NCBI GenBank assembly: GCA_028691155.1
Contig: JAQUZV010000048.1
Coordinates: 1-11,042 of the forward strand
Direction: 5' to 3'
DNA: 11,042 nt
DNA from: Victivallales bacterium
GTDB taxonomy: Bacteria > Verrucomicrobiota > Lentisphaeria > Victivallales > SZUA-371
Position 1 is the first letter of the stretch, and each line of letters begins with the position of its first letter. The translations under genes and the position numbers were made by a program. The notes under the pieces were generated by a model. The model saw only the letters and a list, made by a program, of their open reading frames with translations. It ran no database searches and had not been told where the DNA came from. This document shows, one piece after another, positions 1 to 6,858 of the stretch.

Positions 1-1
1 C

Positions 2-1021
2 GGCGACGCCACACTGCTGATTCACCGCGGCTACCGCGCGGAAGAAAATCCGGCCATTCTCGACGAACCGACCGACAATCATGAACTGCAGGTCATCAAC
101 CGACTGTTGCAGCGAGTGCTCAGGGAAGATCCGCAACACTGGCACAGGATTGCCGCCAATGTCCGGGGCGTTTCCGAAGAAACCACGACCGGAGTGCATC
201 GGTTGATCCAGATGGCGGCCAAAAATGAACTGCTGTTCCAGGCCATTAATGTCAACGACTCGGTAACCAAAAGCAAGTTCGATAACGTCTACGGTTGCCG
301 CCACTCTCTGACGGACGGCATCAAACGCGCTCTCGACGTCTTGATTTCCGGTAAGACCGTCATGATCTGCGGCTATGGCGACGTCGGCAAGGGTTGTGCC
401 GAAGCCATGCGCAACGAACGTGCCCGGGTCCTGGTCAGCGAAGTCGATCCCATCTGCGCCCTTCAGGCCTGCATGGCCGGCTTCAAGGTCTGCACGGTGG
501 AGGATGCCCTGCCGTACGCCGATATTTATGTGACCACTACCGGTAATTGCGATATCATTACCGCCGATCATATGGCCAAAATGAAAGACCAGGCCATTGT
601 CTGCAATATCGGTCATTTCGACAACGAAATCCAGGTCGGAGCGCTGGAAAAGCTTCCCGGCGTAACCAAGCTGGCGATCAAAGACAGTTCCTGCCCGGTT
701 CACCGGTTCACTTTTGCCGACGGCCACTGCATCTATCTGCTGGCGGAAGGACGGCTGGTCAATCTGGGTTGCGCGACCGGACACCCGAGTTTCGTCATGT
801 CGTGCAGTTTTACCAATCAGACCCTGGCCCAGATCGATATTGCCCGCAACCCGCAACGGCAGGTCGGGGTTTATCGGCTGGATAAAAAGCTCGATGAGGA
901 AGTTGCCGCCCTGCATCTGGATAAACTGGGGGCCAAATTGACTGAGTTGACGCAACAACAGGCCGATTATATCGGCGTTCCGGTCGCCGGTCCCTATAAG
1001 CCGGAGCATTACCGCTACTGA
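2..1021 (+). CDS. ahcY: Adenosylhomocysteinase (SAH hydrolase), 5'-truncated
   Basis: This enzyme uses tightly bound NAD+ to hydrolyse S-adenosyl-L-homocysteine to adenosine and homocysteine in the cytosol, relieving product inhibition of methyltransferases. The visible 339 residues read in frame from base 2, so the start and probably over 100 N-terminal residues lie outside the window. Diagnostic segments in order are GDATLLIHRG at the start, the extra segment before RGVSEETTTGVHRL found in long bacterial enzymes, TKSKFDN with the catalytic Lys and Asp (visible residues about 90 and 94), the NAD-binding loop GYGDVGKG (about 124-131), NIGHFDNE with the catalytic His (about 205), GRLVNLGCATGHPSFVMS, and the family-typical C-terminus KPEHYRY. 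The stretch IKDSSCPVHRF differs from the IKPQVDR usual there. It stands alone in its orientation, convergent with the ribosomal operon, and an intrinsic terminator follows its TGA. Identification is essentially certain. Confidence 0.97.
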   Translation, partial: GDATLLIHRGYRAEENPAILDEPTDNHELQVINRLLQRVLREDPQHWHRIAANVRGVSEETTTGVHRLIQMAAKNELLFQAINVNDSVTKSKFDNVYGCRHSLTDGIKRALDVLISGKTVMICGYGDVGKGCAEAMRNERARVLVSEVDPICALQACMAGFKVCTVEDALPYADIYVTTTGNCDIITADHMAKMKDQAIVCNIGHFDNEIQVGALEKLPGVTKLAIKDSSCPVHRFTFADGHCIYLLAEGRLVNLGCATGHPSFVMSCSFTNQTLAQIDIARNPQRQVGVYRLDKKLDEEVAALHLDKLGAKLTELTQQQADYIGVPVAGPYKPEHYRY

Positions 1022-1042
1022 TACTGAAACGACATATTACAG

Positions 1043-1076
1043 ACGCCGCCGGGAGAAATTCCGTCGGCGTTTTTTT
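1043..1076 (+). terminator. Intrinsic terminator of ahcY
   Basis: The left arm ACGCCGCCGG (1043-1052) pairs with CCGTCGGCGT (1061-1070) as nine base pairs with one mismatch, around an 8-base loop, followed directly by a run of T (1070-1076). It lies 22 bases after the ahcY stop codon, the classic position and form of a rho-independent terminator. The A-poor left side makes it a terminator for + strand transcription only. Confidence 0.9.
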
Positions 1077-1191
1077 GTCCATTCATGACACCGTGACCAG
1101 TCGCAAACCCGCGTGAAAACAACGCGACAAGATTGTTTTAGAGGGCAAACGTCAGAAAAAAAAGACCGGCTCAGGGAGATAAGACGGCAAG

Positions 1192-1225
1192 AAAAAAAAC
1201 GCTGTCATTCGACTGATTACAGGCG
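1192..1225 (-). terminator. Probable intrinsic terminator at the end of the ribosomal-protein operon
   Basis: On the minus strand a hairpin (1225-1200) has outer pairs CGC/GCG and TGT/ACA with a single-base bulge, a mismatch, three further inner pairs and a small loop. It is followed at once by eight T residues (1199-1192). It lies 25 bases after the stop of the thioesterase gene, the last gene of the operon. The bulge and mismatch make the stem only moderately stable. The rest of the gap to the ahcY terminator (1077-1191) contains A-rich tracts but no gene that I can support. Confidence 0.6.
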
Positions 1226-1249
1226 ACCCCGACGGGATGATGATGACGG

Positions 1250-1645
1250 TTACTTCCGGTCGGCCAGTGCCACCAGCTTATCCGGCACCCGGATCGGACG
1301 ACCGATATGGTTGAGGCAGGCATGCACGGTATAACCTTCCGCCAGCAATAGTTCATCGCGATAAACCGCACATTCGATCCGAATGCGCGTTCCCTTTATG
1401 GCCGCCACGCGACCAGTAATGGTCAGCAAATCGTCATAATGCGCCGAGGCCCGGTATTGACAGTGCGCCTCGATTACCGGCAACATCAATCCCTCTTCTT
1501 CCAGGCGGCGATAGGGAAGACCGTGTTCCCGCAGCAACTCGGTCCGCAACCGTTCGAAATAAATCAGATAGTTGGCGTAATAAACCACCCCCATCCGATC
1601 GGTGTCGGCATAGGGAACGCGATAGGCAAGTTCAGTGGTCGGCAT
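1250..1645 (-). CDS. YbgC/FadM-type acyl-CoA thioesterase (4HBT hotdog fold)
   Basis: This is a predicted single-domain hotdog thioesterase of 131 residues that would hydrolyse acyl-CoA thioesters in the cytosol; the exact substrate cannot be read from sequence. The N-terminal motif YADTDRMGVVYYANY (residues 12-26) matches the YbgC/FadM signature, with Asp16 in the position of the catalytic aspartate, followed by the FERLRTELL helix. The length is normal for the family. I chose the ATG at 1645, which puts the conserved motif close to the N-terminus. A TTG at 1660 in the same frame would add five residues. The chosen start overlaps the end of cmk by 14 bases, suggesting coupled translation, and this is the last gene before the operon terminator. 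In proteobacteria YbgC is linked to tol-pal, but no tol-pal genes are seen here, so I leave the symbol empty. Confidence 0.88.
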   Translation of the reverse strand: MPTTELAYRVPYADTDRMGVVYYANYLIYFERLRTELLREHGLPYRRLEEEGLMLPVIEAHCQYRASAHYDDLLTITGRVAAIKGTRIRIECAVYRDELLLAEGYTVHACLNHIGRPIRVPDKLVALADRK

Positions 1646-2312
1646 GACGCACCCGCGCAATGATGATGTCTACCACCTGATCAATCGTCAGCTCCGTACT
1701 GTCGATCAGGACCGCATCGGGTGCCTGCCGCAACGGCGCCGCCGCACGGGAGGAATCCAGACGATCACGGGCGGCAATTTCCGCCGCAACCGACCTGATG
1801 GTGGCATCGGCCGGCGTTTCCCCGGCTTGCCCCAGACGCCGCCGTGCCCGCGCTTCCGGCGACGCCGTCAGAAAAAACTTGTAGGCGGCATCGGGAAATA
1901 CCACCGTTCCGATATCCCGTCCTTCCATGACGATCCGCCCCAGGTTCGCGTAATCGCGCTGTTGCCGCAACAGCCAGGTTCGGACTTCGGGCATGGCCGC
2001 CGCCTGACTGACACACGCCGTCACTTCCGGGGTGCGAATCGCGGCTCCGGCCGCTTCACCGTTGAGAAACAATTCATAAGTACCGTTATCCGTGCGGCGA
2101 TATTCCAGGATCAGACGATCCAATAGCGCCACCGTTTCGGTCTGGCGGTCGCGGCACGGCTTCACTCCCCGCGTCAACGCATAAAAAGTTACTGCGCGGT
2201 ACATGTTGCCGGTATTGATGTAGGGAATGCCCAAAATTCCGGCGATCCGGGCGGCAATGGTGCTTTTGCCGGATGCCGCCGGACCGTCAATGGCAATTAC
2301 GTCTGCCGCCAT
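1632..2312 (-). CDS. cmk: Cytidylate kinase (CMP/dCMP kinase)
   Basis: This enzyme transfers phosphate from ATP to CMP or dCMP in pyrimidine nucleotide salvage and supply. The 226 residues have the usual length. The P-loop GPAASGKST is at residues 10-18. The nucleotide-binding motif reads YINTGNMYRAVT (31-42), with Asn33 where many CMPKs have Asp (DTGAMYRA). MEGRDIGTVVFPDA and the arginine-rich lid FFLTASPEARARRR follow in the expected order. The ATG at 2312 is preceded by AAAGGA at slightly long spacing. It follows secY by 16 bases in the same operon and overlaps the thioesterase start. A kinase next to secY is common, but the usual one is adenylate kinase; the motifs here clearly favour CMP kinase. 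Confidence 0.95.
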   Translation of the reverse strand: MAADVIAIDGPAASGKSTIAARIAGILGIPYINTGNMYRAVTFYALTRGVKPCRDRQTETVALLDRLILEYRRTDNGTYELFLNGEAAGAAIRTPEVTACVSQAAAMPEVRTWLLRQQRDYANLGRIVMEGRDIGTVVFPDAAYKFFLTASPEARARRRLGQAGETPADATIRSVAAEIAARDRLDSSRAAAPLRQAPDAVLIDSTELTIDQVVDIIIARVRHADH

Positions 2313-2328
2313 GGTTGAAAATTCCTTT

Positions 2329-3690
2329 TCAGGCCCGACGGCTGCGGATCTTGCCGTGTTTCAGAAATCCTTCGTAATTTCTCATCGTCAGCTGCGATTC
2401 CAACTGACTCAGGGTATCGAGCACCACCCCGACGATAATCAGCAGACTGGTGCCGCCGAAAAATGAGGAAACCATGAACGGCAGTCGGAAATTACTGTAG
2501 AGCATGGTGGGGAACAAGGCCAGGAACAACAACATGATGGAACCGGCCAGCGTCACCTTGGTCATGGTGGTGTCGAGGAAATCGGCGGTCGGCTGCCCCG
2601 GACGGATGCCGGGAATGAACGCCCCTTCCTTTTTCAGATTGTCGGAAATCTGCATCGGATTGAACTGGTTGGAAACCCAGAAGAACGAAAACAGGATAAT
2701 CATGATCCCGTAAACGATGCTGTATCCGGTGCCGCCGAACTGCAAAACCGAAGCCCAATCCCGGGTGAACGGGAAATAACGGATCACCACTTCAATTACC
2801 TGAAGAATGGCACTGGCGAAAATGATCGGCATAACCCCGGCGAAATTGACTTTCAGCGGCATATAGGTGGTGCCGGTCTGAGCCTTGATGTTGCCGTATC
2901 CTTTGTGAACCATCTGGATCGGCACCCGCCGCTGTCCCTGTGTGAGGAGAATTGTGGCCGCGGTAACCAACCCGAAGACCGCAAACAAAATCAACAGATG
3001 TATCGAGGTGAAATGCATGCCGGTGACCCCGCCGCCGGACCGCGCCAGCTCGATCAGCTGCTGCAATGCATTCGGCAGCCGGGCAATGATCCCGATGGTA
3101 ATGATCAGCGATACGCCATTGCCGATACCGCGTTCGGTAATCTGTTCGCCGAGCCACACCAGAATCATGGTGCCGCAGGTCATGATGATAACCGTCATGA
3201 CAAGAAAGAACGGTCCGCTGTCAACCACCAGCGAAGCGGTCGGTTTCGGCAGATTGATTTTAGTGGGATCGATCATTGCCGTTGCGGCTACCGCACCCTG
3301 AACCAGACAGATGAGAACGGTAAGATAACGGGTGTACTGATTGATTTTCTGTCGCCCGGCATCGCCTTCCCGCATCATTTTTTCCAGGGAAGGAAGCACC
3401 GGAGTCAGCAACTGGATGATAATGGAGGCGGAGATATAAGGCATGATTCCCAACGTGGCCACGGCGAAATGCTGCAATGCACCCCCGGTGAACAGGTCGA
3501 ACATATCGACCAGACCACTGCCGCCGCTGCTCTGGTGGAATTGGTTGAAATAATCCTTCAAGGCAATCGGATCCACGCCGGGGCAGGGAATGTTCGCCGC
3601 CAGACGAACCAGCACAATAATCCCCGCGGTAAACAGGATTTTTGACCGCAACTCTTTAATTTTCAAGCTATTTAAGAATGCTTTGAACAT
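2329..3690 (-). CDS. secY: Preprotein translocase subunit SecY
   Basis: SecY forms the protein-conducting channel of the SecYEG translocon in the cytoplasmic membrane. The 453-residue product has the family length and about ten hydrophobic segments. TM1 contains ILFTAGIIVLVRLAANIPCPG, and the plug-proximal start of TM2 reads FAVATLGIMPYISASIIIQLL. The signature GEQITERGIGNGVSLIIT spans TM4/5. The cytoplasmic loop QGQRRVPIQ comes before TM7, the GAFIPGIRPGQPTADFL loop before TM9, and the C-terminal tail LTMRNYEGFL is typical. An in-frame TAG lies three codons upstream, so the ATG at 3690 is the first possible start. Its GGGAG (3693-3697) is only two bases from the ATG, unusually tight. A strong hairpin lies between rplO and this gene, which may set its level apart from the ribosomal proteins. 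Confidence 0.97.
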   Translation of the reverse strand: MFKAFLNSLKIKELRSKILFTAGIIVLVRLAANIPCPGVDPIALKDYFNQFHQSSGGSGLVDMFDLFTGGALQHFAVATLGIMPYISASIIIQLLTPVLPSLEKMMREGDAGRQKINQYTRYLTVLICLVQGAVAATAMIDPTKINLPKPTASLVVDSGPFFLVMTVIIMTCGTMILVWLGEQITERGIGNGVSLIITIGIIARLPNALQQLIELARSGGGVTGMHFTSIHLLILFAVFGLVTAATILLTQGQRRVPIQMVHKGYGNIKAQTGTTYMPLKVNFAGVMPIIFASAILQVIEVVIRYFPFTRDWASVLQFGGTGYSIVYGIMIILFSFFWVSNQFNPMQISDNLKKEGAFIPGIRPGQPTADFLDTTMTKVTLAGSIMLLFLALFPTMLYSNFRLPFMVSSFFGGTSLLIIVGVVLDTLSQLESQLTMRNYEGFLKHGKIRSRRA

Positions 3691-3719
3691 TGCTCCCTAC
3701 CCGTCTGTAAAAGTTAAAT

Positions 3720-3752
3720 CCGGGCGATCGGGACTAATCCCGGTCGTCCCGG
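3720..3752 (-). promoter_or_regulatory. Strong imperfect hairpin between rplO and secY
   Basis: Nested arms pair as CCGGG/CCCGG (5 bp), CGA/TCG (3 bp) and CGGGA/TCCCG (5 bp) around a four-base loop, with one single-base bulge and one mismatch, for 13 base pairs in all. It lies 10 bases after the rplO stop and 29 bases before the secY ATG. On the minus strand the sequence after it is AT-rich (GATTTAACTTTTAC) but has no unbroken T run. It therefore looks like a weak attenuator, a 3' stabilising stem or an RNase processing site more than a full terminator. Confidence 0.6.
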
Positions 3753-3762
3753 AGGTCAATTG

Positions 3763-4206
3763 CTAAACCAGCTCACACTTGCCGCCGGCCGCTTCAATTT
3801 TGGCCTTGGCCGCTTCGGAGAATTTGGCGGCCTTGACCGTCAGGGCCCTGGTAAGTTCGCCGTTGGCCAATACTTTCAACGGCAGGTCGCTCTTACCGAT
3901 GATCCCTTTGCTCTTCAGCACGTCCAGATCAACCACTTCATCCGCCGCGAAATTCTTTTCCAGCACACTGACGTTGACCAGATTGAATTCCACATGGTTC
4001 GGCTGGTTGAAGCCGCGTTTGGGCAAACGCCGGAACAACGGAATCTGTCCGCCTTCAAAATACGGACGGCTCTTGGAGCCGGTACGGGAATGCTGACCTT
4101 TGTCGCCGCGTCCGGCCGTCTTGCCCAGACCGGAGCTGTCGCCGCGTCCGACTCTCTTACGAGCCTTGCGGGAACCGGCCGTTGGTTTCATTTCATGTAA
4201 CTTCAT
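3763..4206 (-). CDS. rplO: 50S ribosomal protein L15
   Basis: L15 binds 23S rRNA and joins late in 50S assembly. The 147 residues have the normal length. The basic, Gly-rich N-terminal arm RKRVGRGDSSGLGKTAGRGDKGQHSRTG (from about residue 16) and the FEGGQIPLFRRLPKRGF segment are diagnostic. The C-terminal globular part ends LTVKAAKFSEAAKAKIEAAGGKCELV as expected. The ATG at 4206 has GGGGA six bases upstream. It follows rpsE after only 14 bases, so no rpmD gene lies between them, unlike the E. coli or Bacillus order. A stable hairpin follows the gene. Confidence 0.97.
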   Translation of the reverse strand: MKLHEMKPTAGSRKARKRVGRGDSSGLGKTAGRGDKGQHSRTGSKSRPYFEGGQIPLFRRLPKRGFNQPNHVEFNLVNVSVLEKNFAADEVVDLDVLKSKGIIGKSDLPLKVLANGELTRALTVKAAKFSEAAKAKIEAAGGKCELV

Positions 4207-4220
4207 TTTTGTTCCCCAGA

Positions 4221-4724
4221 TTAGACGGTTTCAAGACCACGTTTGGCCAGGATATCCTTATGGGCCGCCAGTTGGCCGATGGCCTTCATCGTCGCTTTGA
4301 CGACATTGACCGAATTGCCTGCGCCCAGAGATTTCGCCAGCACGTCATGGATACCGGCCAATTCCAGCACCGCCCGCATCGAGCCGCCGGCAATCAAACC
4401 GGTCCCGGGAGCCGCCGGACGCATCAGCACCTTCGCGCCGCTGAACCGGGCTTCCACTTCATGCGGAATGGTTGCACCGTAAGTCGGTACTTTAACCAGA
4501 CTGCGCTTGGCAATTTCACTGCCCTTGCGGATTGCATCGGAAACTTCATTGGCCTTGCCGTAGCCGTAGCCGACCCGGCCGTTGCGGTCGCCGACCACCA
4601 CCAGAGCGCCGAAACTGAAGTTACGCCCGCCCTTGACCACTTTCGAGCAGCGGTTGATACTGATGACGTTTTCCTCGAATTCGGAAACACTGCTCGCGAT
4701 ATTTTCGTTATTGTTTTTCGCCAT
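4221..4724 (-). CDS. rpsE: 30S ribosomal protein S5
   Basis: S5 sits near the mRNA entry and decoding region of the 30S subunit and contributes to translational accuracy. The 167 residues include the N-terminal double-stranded RNA-binding fold (VISINRCSKVVKGGRNFSFGALVVVGDRNGRVGYGYGKANEV) and the C-terminal domain with MRPAAPGTGLIAGGSMRAVLELAGIHDVLAKSLGAGNSVNVVKATMKAI, both canonical. The start at 4724 has AGGAG eight bases upstream, overlapping the stop codon of rplR, which suggests coupled translation. Confidence 0.98.
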   Translation of the reverse strand: MAKNNNENIASSVSEFEENVISINRCSKVVKGGRNFSFGALVVVGDRNGRVGYGYGKANEVSDAIRKGSEIAKRSLVKVPTYGATIPHEVEARFSGAKVLMRPAAPGTGLIAGGSMRAVLELAGIHDVLAKSLGAGNSVNVVKATMKAIGQLAAHKDILAKRGLETV

Positions 4725-4735
4725 ATCGGTAGCTC

Positions 4736-5101
4736 CTAAAACTTAAGGCCGGATTCACGGGCGGCTTCGGCAAGCGCCTTGACGCGCCCGTGATACTGGA
4801 ATCCGCCCCGGTCGAAAACGACATTGGTAATCCCGGCCTGAACGCCTTTATCGCCGATCATTTTACCGATCAGCTGCGCTCCGGCCACATTGACTTTGGC
4901 ATTTGCTTCCTTGAACGCTTTCTCCAGCGAAGAAGAAAACGCCAACGTGGCGCCTTTATCGTCATCAATCAGCTGGGCATAAATATTATTTGCCGTAAAG
5001 CAGACGGACAACCGCGGGCATTCGGCCGTACCGGAAATTTTCCGGCGCAGGCGCATATGCCGACGCTGACGCTGAACTTTATTTGAACTATTCTTAGGCA
5101 T
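4736..5101 (-). CDS. rplR: 50S ribosomal protein L18
   Basis: L18 binds 5S rRNA and brings it into the central protuberance with L5. The 121 residues show the basic N-terminus RQRRHMRLRRKISGTAECPRLSVCFTANNIYAQLIDDDKGATLAFSSS and the conserved C-terminal VVFDRGGFQYHGRVKALAEAARESGLKF. Length and motifs match the bacterial family. It has GGGAG about ten bases before the ATG and is separated from rplF by 18 bases. Confidence 0.97.
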   Translation of the reverse strand: MPKNSSNKVQRQRRHMRLRRKISGTAECPRLSVCFTANNIYAQLIDDDKGATLAFSSSLEKAFKEANAKVNVAGAQLIGKMIGDKGVQAGITNVVFDRGGFQYHGRVKALAEAARESGLKF

Positions 5102-5119
5102 TGTTTATACACTCCCGGA

Positions 5120-5656
5120 TCATTTACCTGCGGATTTACCGACTTTGATCACTACACGTTCGTCATTGTAACGGATTCCTTTGCCCTTGTAGGGCTCGGG
5201 CTTCCGGAACTTCCGGATCGTGGCCGCCACTTCGCCGACCAACTGTTTGTCCGCGCCTTCAATCGTGACTTTGGTGTTATCCGCCACCGATACCTTGATT
5301 CCCGCCGGAATCTGGTATTCCACCGGATGGGAATAGCCCAGATTCAAGGTCATCTTCTGTCCATTGACCTGTGCCCGGTAACCGACCCCGATGATCGTCA
5401 GCTCTTTCTTGAAGCCTGCGGTCACGCCGATCATCATATTGTTGATCAGGCTGCGGGCCAACCCCTGCAGGGCGTTGGATTCCCGGCTGGCGTCGTTGCG
5501 GACAACACTGACCTCGTCGCCGGCGACATTGACCGACACACGGGCCGGAACATCCAGCGCCAACTTGGCTTTGCCTTCCACCGCGACCACGCCATCCTTT
5601 ACTTCCACCTTGACGCCGGCCGGTATTTTTATCACTTTATTTCCAATTCGTGACAT
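5120..5656 (-). CDS. rplF: 50S ribosomal protein L6
   Basis: L6 binds 23S rRNA near the factor-binding site at the base of the L7/L12 stalk. The product is 178 residues. MSRIGNKVIKIPAGVKV starts the first of the two L6 folds, and the second ends in the L6 signature with KPEPYKGKGIRYNDERVVIKVGKSAGK. The central ELTIIGVGYRAQVNGQKMTLNLGYSHPV segment is canonical. GAGGG lies seven bases before the ATG at 5656. Confidence 0.98.
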   Translation of the reverse strand: MSRIGNKVIKIPAGVKVEVKDGVVAVEGKAKLALDVPARVSVNVAGDEVSVVRNDASRESNALQGLARSLINNMMIGVTAGFKKELTIIGVGYRAQVNGQKMTLNLGYSHPVEYQIPAGIKVSVADNTKVTIEGADKQLVGEVAATIRKFRKPEPYKGKGIRYNDERVVIKVGKSAGK

Positions 5657-5677
5657 TACTAAACCCTCTTGTTTGAA

Positions 5678-6073
5678 TTACCAGATATAGCAGAGGACTT
5701 CACCGCCGACGTTGTTCTTCGTCGCTTCCTGGCCGGAAATGATCCCGTGCGGAGTCGACATCACTACGGTACCGTAACCGTTACGGATACGGGGAATTTC
5801 CCGGCTGGTGCAGTAAATCCGGCAGGAAGGTTTGCTGACTCGTTTGAGGCCTTCGATAACCGGTTTGTTATTGAAGAACTTCATCGTAATCTTCAGGGCC
5901 GTCTTGGCTCCTTCGCCTTCCACGGCGTAATCGTTGATGTATCCTTCCTTCTTGAAGACCTCGGCCATCGCGACCTTGACCTTGGAAGAAGGCATGGTGA
6001 TTTGCTTGAGTCCGGCCATTCCGGCGTTTCTCAGGCCGGTCAACATATCAGAAATCGGATCTTGCATACTCAT
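5678..6073 (-). CDS. rpsH: 30S ribosomal protein S8
   Basis: S8 binds helix 21 of 16S rRNA and, in enteric bacteria, is the autogenous repressor of the spc operon. The 131 residues start MSMQDPISDMLTGLRNAGMAG and end with the family signature region STPHGIISGQEATKNNVGGEVLCYIW, both typical. I chose the ATG at 6073 on family N-termini; a second ATG two codons later is possible. GGAGA upstream is at long spacing. No clear copy of the E. coli S8 mRNA target was recognised before rplE. Confidence 0.97.
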   Translation of the reverse strand: MSMQDPISDMLTGLRNAGMAGLKQITMPSSKVKVAMAEVFKKEGYINDYAVEGEGAKTALKITMKFFNNKPVIEGLKRVSKPSCRIYCTSREIPRIRNGYGTVVMSTPHGIISGQEATKNNVGGEVLCYIW

Positions 6074-6088
6074 GTTTTGATCGTCTCC

Positions 6089-6274
6089 TTACCAGCTGGC
6101 TTTGATAACGCCGGGAATTTTCCCGGTTGATGCCAATTCTCTGAAACAGATACGGCACAGTTTATATTTCCGAATATAAGCACGCGCGCGGCCGCAGTTG
6201 GCGCAACGGGTATAGTTGCGAACCTTGAACTTGTTGCCGCGGATACTCTTGGCTATAATGCTTTTTTTGGCCAT
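6089..6274 (-). CDS. rpsN: 30S ribosomal protein S14, zinc-binding type
   Basis: S14 sits in the head of the 30S subunit near S3 and S10. At 61 residues this is the short type Z form, with a zinc ribbon made by Cys24, Cys27, Cys40 and Cys43 (CANC and CRIC). The C-terminus RICFRELASTGKIPGVIKASW is standard. This four-cysteine (C+) version separates it from the longer ~100-residue C- form of proteobacteria. AGGAGA lies nine bases before the ATG. Its place between rplE and rpsH is the normal spc order. Confidence 0.97.
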   Translation of the reverse strand: MAKKSIIAKSIRGNKFKVRNYTRCANCGRARAYIRKYKLCRICFRELASTGKIPGVIKASW

Positions 6275-6291
6275 TTTCCAGTTTCTCCTGA

Positions 6292-6828
6292 TTATTCCGC
6301 AAACGGCAGGTCCATCAGCTTGAGCAGATCGCGGGCTTCCGCGTCCGTCCGGGCCGAAGTGACCATGGTAATGTTGAACCCGAGCGGATATTTCAGAGCG
6401 TCAGGATCAACTTCGGTGAAGATGGTGATGTCCGGACAACCGACATTGTAGTTGCCGGCGCCGTCAAACCCCTTCTTGGGAATGCCGCGGAAGTCACGGA
6501 CACGCGGCAATGCAACGTGAACATAACGATCCAGAAATTCATACATCCTGTTGCCGCGCAAGGTTACCATAACCCCGTTGAGCATCCCGGTGCGAAGTTT
6601 GAAATTCGCCACATTCTTTTTTGCCTTGGTGATTACCGGCATCTGACCGGTAATGCTGCCCAGCTGTTTTTTCGCTTCCTGGAAGGCGTCGCGTTCGGCA
6701 TCGTAACCGATCCCGCTGCTCAGAACGATCTTCTTGAGCTTGGGCACTTCCATGATATTTTTATAGTCGCGCTGCTTGGTCAAAGCAGGGACTACTTCTT
6801 CTTTATACTTTTTGTACAAGTCCGGCAT
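6292..6828 (-). CDS. rplE: 50S ribosomal protein L5
   Basis: L5 binds 5S rRNA in the central protuberance and contacts the P-site tRNA. The 178-residue sequence contains the hallmark segments MEVPKLKKIVLSSGIG, GQMPVITKAKKNVANFKLRTGMLNGVMVTLRG, the RVRDFRGIPKKGFDGAGNYNVG loop, and ITMVTSARTDAEARDLLKLMDLPF at the end. Length is normal. AAGGAG lies eight bases before the ATG. Confidence 0.98.
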   Translation of the reverse strand: MPDLYKKYKEEVVPALTKQRDYKNIMEVPKLKKIVLSSGIGYDAERDAFQEAKKQLGSITGQMPVITKAKKNVANFKLRTGMLNGVMVTLRGNRMYEFLDRYVHVALPRVRDFRGIPKKGFDGAGNYNVGCPDITIFTEVDPDALKYPLGFNITMVTSARTDAEARDLLKLMDLPFAE

Positions 6829-6858
6829 GGTTTTTCTCCTTGATGATGCGTCCCGGCC

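Noticed and set aside
301..330. CRHS instead of CRES in SAH hydrolase as a possible active-site change
   Set aside because: The RHSL form is known in actinobacterial SAH hydrolases, so it is normal family variation.
1156..1189. Second A run next to GACCGGC and GACGGC as a possible extra terminator
   Set aside because: The two GC-rich pieces are direct, not inverted, repeats, so they do not form a stem.
1113..1334. 73-codon + strand open frame between ahcY and the thioesterase
   Set aside because: It crosses the operon terminator and the antisense of the thioesterase, and its sequence is a low-complexity Arg/Lys/Asp stretch with no ribosome binding site.
2200..2230. Asn in place of Asp in the INTGNMYRA motif of cytidylate kinase as a sign of inactivity
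   Set aside because: I recall the NTGNMYRA form from other PVC-type CMP kinases, and all other motifs are intact, so it is probably a lineage trait.
2905..3645. 246-codon + strand open frame
   Set aside because: It is wholly antisense to secY, and its translation is rich in Gln, His and Arg, typical of a reverse-strand shadow of a membrane protein gene.
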